A model generated the notes under the pieces. It made no database searches. It saw only the letters and a program-made list of their open reading frames with translations, and was not told the origin of the DNA. A program made the translations under genes and the position numbers. This document shows, piece after piece, positions 58,582-64,000 of a stretch of 64,000 nt of DNA; the first letter of the stretch is position 1, and every line of letters starts with the position of its first letter. Origin of the DNA: Streptomyces sp. NBC_01549 (GTDB taxonomy: Bacteria > Actinomycetota > Actinomycetes > Streptomycetales > Streptomycetaceae); assembly GCF_026339955.1 (NCBI RefSeq), contig NZ_JAPEPW010000001.1:1302001-1366000 (forward strand). The letters are read 5' to 3'.

Positions 58582-59002
58582 AAGCCGATCGGCCTGCCAA
58601 CACATCTACGGGTCGTGGCTGAGAAGGTCATCGTCTCTTTGGAAGATCGAAGAGTCCTGACGATGCCCCGCGCGATCACACGCGCTGTCGGGGACCCCGA
58701 TCACTGTGTCGCTTCCGTATGCCAGATCCGGGAGACCCTGACACAGATTCTGGATGGGTCCCGATACTGGGGATGCGGTCGCTGAGCACCTCAAGGCGAT
58801 GCGGGCCGCCTGCCGGAGATTCTTGAACTCGGTCGGCCATGACCACTCTGCACGCCAGCACGTACACGACCTAGAGGAGGGTGCCACCTTTGGTGCTGCG
58901 CTCGGCGAGCTCCGGGCGGTCATCGGAATTCAACTCGGTTTCATGGCCGCGCGCTACAAGCTTGAGTTGGTTGAGCACCAGCGCGTTCACGTAACCGGTT
59001 GA
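58582..59002 (+). pseudogene. frameshifted DUF6650-family gene remnant
   Basis: One frame (from 58582) reads ...VVAEKVIVSLEDRRVL, DPDHCVASVCQIRETLTQIL and ends in a stop at about 58783. The next frame (from 58754) reads AVAEHLKAMRAACRRFLNSV and FGAALGELRAVIGIQLG. Together they match, from memory, the order of the DUF6650 family (about 170 residues). A frameshift near 58750, a lost start and an internal gap show that it is dead. Confidence 0.7.
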
Positions 59003-59234
59003 CCGAAGGTCGCGTGCCGCAACTGCGCCAGATACAGGGGTCAGCCGCAGTCAACACCGGTGGCGAGCGGGCGCATCCATGCCCGCTCGCTCGGCCGGCG
59101 AAGCCGCAGGTCACCTGCCCGAGGACCCGGCATCTGTCCTCAAGCGATGATTACTCGCCCGCCCAGAAACGCATCGGGCGCTGCGGAGCCAAAAAAAGAC
59201 AGTGAACGTCCCCAGCCGACATGAGATCTCTCCT

Positions 59235-59582
59235 TTAGTCGCGCTCGGCATCGGCCGACGGGGCAGCGAAATATTGTGCGTACCGTGTCCCGGAAAAGTG
59301 CTCGCCCAACAGGCGAGAGAAAAGCAGGACCGACGGCAGCGGACGGTGGTTCACCACAAGGTGTTGCGTCTGCCCCTCCGAGTTCCTGTAGACGACGGCG
59401 ATGTTCGCGATCGGCTCACCGCGCACCTTCGACGTGTAGTCCTCGACGAATCCGTTCTCTCCATACTCACCGATGTAGATGAAGTCCTGGTACTCGTACA
59501 GAGTGCGCGCATAGGCCAGTACCGTGCGAACGTCCTCGGCCCCACGCACGATCCCGTTCAGAACCGAGCCCTCCATCGTCAC
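59235..59582 (-). CDS. conserved hypothetical protein, possible NTF2-like fold
   Basis: A 115-residue protein with balanced helix/strand pattern: DVRTVLAYARTLYEYQDFIY, FVEDYTSKVRGEPIANIAVV, HLVVNHRPLPSVLLFSRLLG. The second half resembles the curved sheet of NTF2/SnoaL-like domains, but I am not sure. It is well conserved in composition and probably expressed. Confidence 0.65.
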   Translation of the reverse strand: MTMEGSVLNGIVRGAEDVRTVLAYARTLYEYQDFIYIGEYGENGFVEDYTSKVRGEPIANIAVVYRNSEGQTQHLVVNHRPLPSVLLFSRLLGEHFSGTRYAQYFAAPSADAERD

Positions 59583-59587
59583 ATCGC

Positions 59588-59812
59588 CCGGTCGGTCTGC
59601 GTCTGATCAAGCACCGAGTCCTGACCTGCGAAGTGTTCGACAGCGACGTCAGTTACCCGCGTCTGCGTCACGCGCGCACCACCGACGAGAACAGCCGCGA
59701 CCTCTCCCTGGTCTCCCAACTGTCGGGCAGATGGGGCGCCCGCTCGGTATCCGACGGCAAGGTTGTCTGGGCCGAAATAAACCTGGACTCCGCCCCTTCG
59801 CCGGCGACGTGA
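59588..59812 (+). pseudogene. 3' remnant of a SpoIIE-type phosphatase/HATPase regulator
   Basis: The plus-strand frame ending at 59812 reads GLRLIKHRVLTCEVFDSD, RLRHARTTDENSRDLSLVSQ and LSGRWGARSVSDGKVVWAE. This is the end of the histidine-kinase-like ATPase domain that closes Streptomyces SpoIIE-family proteins. The N-box-like D-x-G is decayed (CEVFDSD) and no upstream portion exists, so it is a truncated remnant. Confidence 0.6.
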
Positions 59813-60283
59813 GTGACCAACTGCGTGACTACGCCGCGACGCACAGCGGTGGGCCAATGGTTTCCTGACGAAGCCGCAGAGCGCGCGCGGCGCGTCTTCG
59901 CCCAGCTCCAGGGGGTGGAAGGGCAGTGGGTACGGCTCTTCGTCCTCGTCCGGCCAGGGGACGACGTCGGCGGGACGGTCCCCTGCCCAGTGGGGCAACT
60001 CGAAGGAGAGCGGTTCGCCGATGTTCTCGCCGTGCCTCGGCCAGCGACATCACAAGGAGAGCCGCACTCACCCCCCCAGCCGGGGACCACCCGCCGCGGG
60101 AGCCTCGAAGCGCCCGCCGGGCGCCCCAACCGGGTGAGAGCCCATCGGAGAACCGCGTGGACCTGGGACAACCACTACGTTCCAGGTCACCAGTCCGCCG
60201 GCCCGCCAGCCCGCCGACACACCGGACCGCCCGCCGGCCACCATGCTCGGCGGGCCCTCTCGGATCTCGAACCCAGACGCCGC
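59813..60283. other. region of uncertain coding content
   Basis: A minus-strand frame between about 60060 and 59860 reads GENIGEPLSFELPHWAGD and DEDEEPYPLPFHPLELGE, which looks protein-like, but it has only a TTG start and runs into the antisense of the SpoIIE remnant. I leave it unassigned. A GCCGG-rich hairpin lies near 60200-60270. Confidence 0.4.
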
Positions 60284-61123
60284 TCAGCCGTGCCAGACGG
60301 CTCGGACCTGTTCGGCGTACTCGGCCGCCTGTCGTAGTCCCGCCCGGGCCGCGCCCGGAATGCGGGACGCGTCCAGGGGGTTGCGGCCGAACGCGCGGCG
60401 GGCCGCTCGGTCCGGGACCAGCAAGGCGGCCCGGGTACCGCCTGCGACGAGGGAGGCCACCTGCTCGGAGGCGCTCGGGGTCGCCCCCGGCACGTTGGGG
60501 ATCGGGGCCAGCACGACAACCCGTCGGCAGTCGCTCGCCAAGTCCGCGTTGGTCGTGGAGCGTACGCCCCCGTCCATCCAGCGCCCCGCCCCGATCGTGA
60601 TCGGCGGGAACAGCGGCGGCAGCGCGCACGTGGCCGACATCGCCGTCACCAGATCGATCCCGCTGTCGGCGCTGAAGCCGGTCGGCTCGCCGGTGAGCGC
60701 ATCCACCGCGAACAGCCGCACGGGCCTCTCCGGCCAGTCCTGGAGCGGCAGTTGGGGGCGGATCGCATCGATGACCTCGGACTCCGTCACGTCGCGCACG
60801 TTCAGGGCAAGCCGGCCCAGTCGCTTGACCACGGTCTCCGGATCGCGCGAACCGAGCGCGGCCCACAGGTACTTGACCGTCATGGCGAAGGTGAAGTCCA
60901 CCTCCATCATGGCTCGCTTCCGGGCGATCTGTACCTCGTACAGGTCGGACGGCGCTGCTCCTGCGGCCAGTTCCACGGCCAGCAGTGAGCCGGCGGACGT
61001 GCCCGCGAGCACGTCCGCACCGCCCAGGTCCACCCCTGCGTCGGCCAGCCCCGCCAGCATGCCGACCTGCCATGCGTACGCGGTCAGTCCACCCCCGCCC
61101 AACACCAGCGCCGTGTCCGCCAC
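60284..61123 (-). CDS. patatin-like phospholipase
   Basis: A 279-residue serine hydrolase with the Ser-Asp dyad. The oxyanion loop is GGGGLTAYAW, the nucleophile Ser lies in AGTSAGSLL and the catalytic Asp in WMDGGVRSTTN. GTG 61123 (VADTALVLGGG) has GGGAGG upstream; the frame is open further but without similarity. Probably cytoplasmic. Divergent from the M1 peptidase gene. Confidence 0.92.
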   Translation of the reverse strand: MADTALVLGGGGLTAYAWQVGMLAGLADAGVDLGGADVLAGTSAGSLLAVELAAGAAPSDLYEVQIARKRAMMEVDFTFAMTVKYLWAALGSRDPETVVKRLGRLALNVRDVTESEVIDAIRPQLPLQDWPERPVRLFAVDALTGEPTGFSADSGIDLVTAMSATCALPPLFPPITIGAGRWMDGGVRSTTNADLASDCRRVVVLAPIPNVPGATPSASEQVASLVAGGTRAALLVPDRAARRAFGRNPLDASRIPGAARAGLRQAAEYAEQVRAVWHG

Positions 61124-61315
61124 GTCCGCCCTCCCCACTAACGGGGACCACTCCCCGCTTCCCGCCTTGACGCTAGCATGCAAGCGGCCCAACCGGGGAC
61201 CTATCCCCGGTTCTTGCCGAGCTGACCCGCGCGAGGTGACCGACCGCGAGACGATCGACAGGCATGCGCGCTGAAATAGGCCGTTATGTGCTGATCCTGC
61301 TGACATAGTGCGGCC

Positions 61316-62941
61316 ATGGAGATCCACGACCCCCGGCAGCCGAATCAGTTCCGTGGCCCGCGCGACCGCCACGGTCTCCGTGGTCTCCGTGGCGGCCCAG
61401 GTCTCCGTGGTCTCCGCATCCGCCGCACACCCCTCCTCCTCGCTCTCACCGGCGTCATCGGGATCGGCGGTGCCGTCGTCCTCGTCGGCGTCCTCCCCCA
61501 CGCAGACCACCCCTCCCCCGCCCACCCAGGCACCCTCGCCACCACCACCCCCTCCAAGACCACCCCCTCCACCGGCTCACCCGGCGCCCCAGGCATCGGC
61601 GACCCGCTCCTGCCGCTCGACGGCAACGGGGGGTACACGGTCCGCCGCTACACGCTCGCCTTCGACTGGCGGGCGCCCAGGACGCGCTTCGACGCCAGCA
61701 CCACCATCAGCGCGAGCGCCACGCAGGCCCTGTCCCGTTTCGACCTCGACTTCGCGGGCAACACGCTGGGCCCGGTCACCGTCGACGAGCTGCCGGCGAG
61801 GGCCGTACGCGACGGTGACGAGCTCGTCGTGACTCCCGCGAAGCCGATTCCCCAGGGCGGCACCTTCACCGTGCGGGTCGCCTACACCGCCGACCCGACG
61901 CAGCGACGGCACCGCGGCGACGCGATCGGAGACTACGGCTGGGTGCCCACGCCCGACGGAACCGTGCTCTATCCACAGCCCAACGGGGCCAAGATGATCT
62001 TCCCGACGAACGACCATCCGAGTCTGCGGGCGCCGGTCACCTTCCTCATCACCACTCCACCGGGCGTCAGCGCGGTGGCCAACGGGCGGCTCGTCGAGCG
62101 CGTCCCGCAGCCCGACGGACGGGTCCAGTGGACGTACGACTCCGAGCAGCCGGTCGCCGCGCAGCTGGTGCAGATGGCGATCGGGAAGTTCACGTTCGTC
62201 GAGAGCACCGGCCCGCACGGGCTGCCCGTCCGGGACGTGGTCCCCAGTGACCTGGTCACCAAGACCGCGGCCTACCGCTCGCTCACGCCCGAGCACCTGA
62301 CCTGGCTGGAACAGCGGCTCGGCCCGTACCCCTTTCCCCGTTATGGCGTACTGGTGGGAGACACCGACCTGCCGGTGGCGCTGGAGACGCAGTCACTGTC
62401 CCTCGTGCCGAAGGGCGACCTACAGGGTGACCGGGTCGAGGCCGAGCGCGACCTCGTGCACGAGCTGACCCATCAGTGGACCGGCGACAGCGTGGCCATC
62501 CGGCGGTGGTCCGACCTGTGGCTGAGCGAGGGGCACGCCCGTTTCTACGATCGTCTCTACTCCGACGCGCACGGCGGCGAAAGCCTCGAGTCCGTGATGC
62601 GGGCGGCGTACGAGCACCACGACCAGTGGCGTCACGACGACGGAGCGCCCGCCGAACCCGGCACCGAGGCGGTCCTGTTCAAGAAGGTGCGCTACGACGG
62701 TTCGGCGCTGGTGCTCTACGCCCTTCGGGAGAAGGTCGGCGAGGGGACCTTCGAGAAGATCGAGCGGTCCTGGGTGACGAAGTTCCAGGGACGGGTGGCC
62801 GGCACCGGAGACTTCGTCGCGCTCGCGTCCGAGGTCGCCGGCGAGGACCTGAAGCCGTTCCTGACCCCGTGGTTGTACGGGGACCGCACCCCGCCCATGC
62901 CGGGGCACCCCGACTGGCAGGTGGACCCGGTCCAGGACTGA
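61316..62941 (+). CDS. M1-family metallopeptidase, membrane-anchored
   Basis: A 541-residue aminopeptidase-like protein. A cytoplasmic N terminus rich in Arg and Gly is followed by one membrane helix (LLLALTGVIGIGGAVVLVGVL, about 40-61), a Ser/Thr/Pro linker and the M1 N-terminal beta domain. The zinc site is HELTHQWTG with third ligand Glu in WLSEGHARFYD. The usual GAMEN substrate loop is replaced by LPVALETQSLSL. No C-terminal HEAT domain, so a short M1 form. Likely faces the outside. Confidence 0.92.
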   Translation: MEIHDPRQPNQFRGPRDRHGLRGLRGGPGLRGLRIRRTPLLLALTGVIGIGGAVVLVGVLPHADHPSPAHPGTLATTTPSKTTPSTGSPGAPGIGDPLLPLDGNGGYTVRRYTLAFDWRAPRTRFDASTTISASATQALSRFDLDFAGNTLGPVTVDELPARAVRDGDELVVTPAKPIPQGGTFTVRVAYTADPTQRRHRGDAIGDYGWVPTPDGTVLYPQPNGAKMIFPTNDHPSLRAPVTFLITTPPGVSAVANGRLVERVPQPDGRVQWTYDSEQPVAAQLVQMAIGKFTFVESTGPHGLPVRDVVPSDLVTKTAAYRSLTPEHLTWLEQRLGPYPFPRYGVLVGDTDLPVALETQSLSLVPKGDLQGDRVEAERDLVHELTHQWTGDSVAIRRWSDLWLSEGHARFYDRLYSDAHGGESLESVMRAAYEHHDQWRHDDGAPAEPGTEAVLFKKVRYDGSALVLYALREKVGEGTFEKIERSWVTKFQGRVAGTGDFVALASEVAGEDLKPFLTPWLYGDRTPPMPGHPDWQVDPVQD

Positions 62942-62983
62942 GCCGGACCCGCACACCGAACCCCGACGCCGAACCCTCACACC

Positions 62984-63018
62984 GAGCCCCCGTACCGCCC
63001 CGCGAGGTACGGGGGCTC
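62984..63018 (+). terminator. terminator after the M1 peptidase gene
   Basis: A perfect 13-bp stem (62984-62996 with 63006-63018) and nine-base loop. Confidence 0.85.
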
Positions 63019-63039
63019 GCGCTGCGCTACGACGAGACG

Positions 63040-63075
63040 GACTGCGGTACGGAGTGCGGCACGGACTGCGGTGCG
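63040..63075. repeat. three tandem 12-bp units
   Basis: GACTGCGGTACG, GAGTGCGGCACG and GACTGCGGTGCG follow one another in the gap before the last gene. Apart from this and the terminator the gap 62942-63264 holds only the presumed promoter of that gene. Confidence 0.7.
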
Positions 63076-63264
63076 AAGGGCTCGCGCCGACTCGCCGCCG
63101 TGGCCGACGTTCTGCCGCCGACCGGGTGGCCTCTGCCGGGTGGCTGGGCCACACCAGTGACGCTTGGCGCGACGGGGCGTGTCGAGCACGGAAACGTACG
63201 GGGGGTGATGCAGAGGGCAACTCCTTTGTCCTGATTGCGACGAGCATGATTGGAGACCCTTGCG

Positions 63265-64000
63265 ATGAGAAGACGTGTCGCCCCCCGTGTCCCCAACTCC
63301 CCACGCGAGCACCGCCGTACAGTCCGCATGACCGCCTCCGCGGCGCTCCTGATGCCGCTGCTGGCCGGCCCGGCGGCGTGCACCGGCGGGACGGCGGCCG
63401 ACCGCCAGCTGCAGAACGTCTTCACGGACGCCGCGGACGAGTACCACGTACCGCGCAGTGTGCTCCTGGGCGTGTCCTACCTGCAGTCGAGATGGGACGC
63501 CCGGCCGGGCACCCCGAGCGTCCTCGGCGGCTACGGGCCGATGCACCTGGTGGACACCCGCCAGGCCAAGGCCAAGGACAAGTCCCAGACACCGGCTCCG
63601 TCGGATGCGCACCGCGGAGGTACCCAGCCGCCCGCGGCCGCGGCGGGGCCCTCGGCCTCGCCCGGGGCGAGCTCCTCGGTCGGACGCTCCGCGCAGCCCG
63701 CGGACCTGCGCCGGGCCGCCGGCCTGATCGGAGCCCCGGTGGCGCGACTGCGGACCGACGCCAAGGCCAATGTACGCGGAGGTGCGGCGCTCCTCGCGGA
63801 GACACAACGTCAGCTCGGCAAGCCGCTCAGCACCAACCCGGCGGACTGGTGGGAGGCGGTGGCGCGCTTCCCGGGGACGGGAGACACCGCGTCGGCGGCG
63901 GAGTACGCGAACAACGTGTTCGCGCTGATCCGCAAGGGCGCGCAACGCACCACCGATTCCGGACAACAGGTCACCCTCGCCGCCAGCCCGGGCGTGCACC
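63265..64000 (+). CDS. secreted peptidoglycan hydrolase, N-terminal part (runs off the window)
   Basis: At least 245 codons from ATG 63265 without stop. A basic start and hydrophobic segment (MTASAALLMPLLAGPAAC) form an export signal, perhaps with a lipid-modified Cys although the lipobox is poor. The mature start LQNVFTDAADEYHVPRSVLL and then VSYLQSRWDARPGTPS, GGYGPMHL resemble the lysozyme/transglycosylase-like N-terminal module of Streptomyces N-acetylmuramoyl-L-alanine amidases. A Ser/Pro/Ala-rich insert interrupts it. The catalytic amidase part would lie beyond the window. Confidence 0.7.
   Translation, partial: MRRRVAPRVPNSPREHRRTVRMTASAALLMPLLAGPAACTGGTAADRQLQNVFTDAADEYHVPRSVLLGVSYLQSRWDARPGTPSVLGGYGPMHLVDTRQAKAKDKSQTPAPSDAHRGGTQPPAAAAGPSASPGASSSVGRSAQPADLRRAAGLIGAPVARLRTDAKANVRGGAALLAETQRQLGKPLSTNPADWWEAVARFPGTGDTASAAEYANNVFALIRKGAQRTTDSGQQVTLAASPGVH

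Noticed and set aside
59579..59998. A 139-codon minus-strand gene
   Set aside because: Starts with TTG and half of it is antisense to the SpoIIE remnant; only a short part looks protein-like.

Overview
The window is high-GC actinobacterial chromosome, almost certainly Streptomyces. Signs are the strong G/C third-codon bias, frequent GTG starts, a bld/whi-era style gene complement (endonuclease NucS, DUF2550, NrtL, Rho with a long basic insertion) and a secreted family-18 chitinase. From memory, the gene order of roughly 1-42.5 kb follows the S. coelicolor SCO5394-SCO5351 block in the same order. No database was searched.

Layout of the core (1-42.5 kb). 0-10.7 kb: hypothetical protein, ABC exporter pair, small zinc-binding-like protein, flavin-dependent monooxygenase, SCO5389-family protein, nucS (mismatch endonuclease), a large NTPase-like membrane protein, a STAS protein and 3-hydroxybutyryl-CoA dehydrogenase. 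10.8-15.1 kb is a disturbed patch: an orphan tnpB with its RNA-like right end, a PduO adenosyltransferase, a 3' scrap of a NarL/ChiR-type regulator, and chitinase with its direct-repeat promoter. 15.1-23.5 kb: DUF2550 gene and the complete F1Fo ATP synthase operon atpIBEFHAGDC on the minus strand, with a Rex-operator-like site upstream. 23.7-34.4 kb: co-directional minus-strand genes for the undecaprenyl-phosphate sugar transferase, glyA-like, phosphatase-like, tsaC, prmC, prfA, rpmE, LCP and rho. 34.8-42.3 kb: thrB, thrC, hom, lysA, nrtL and a response regulator, i.e. the aspartate-family amino-acid pathway. Two minisatellite-like tandem arrays (23 bp and 19 bp) sit on either side of lysA-nrtL.

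Accessory part (42.5-60.2 kb). tRNA-Arg(CCG) at 42510-42581 is an integration site: 42 bp of its 3' end is repeated exactly at 52161-52202. The island between the repeats carries an orphan toxin-like/immunity-like gene pair and a three-layer nested insertion. An IS1380-family element (44736-52106) is interrupted in its transposase gene by a group II intron (45684-51383). The intron's reverse transcriptase gene is in turn interrupted by a 3.18-kb large-serine-recombinase element (about 47144-50323). Each layer is placed so that its exact removal restores the reading frame of the layer below. Right of the island lie mostly single accessory genes (DUF6215, HEAT-like, MFS + CGNR regulator, HEPN-like, membrane proteins) and two decayed genes.

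Right end (60.2-64 kb): patatin-like lipase, membrane-anchored M1 metallopeptidase, and the 5' part of a secreted cell-wall hydrolase running off the window.

How the genes work together: the core is energy metabolism (ATP synthase), translation termination (prmC modifies the prfA product), t6A tRNA modification, Rho-dependent termination, cell-wall glycopolymer attachment and Thr/Lys/Met biosynthesis. The most unusual structure is the nested tRNA-Arg island.
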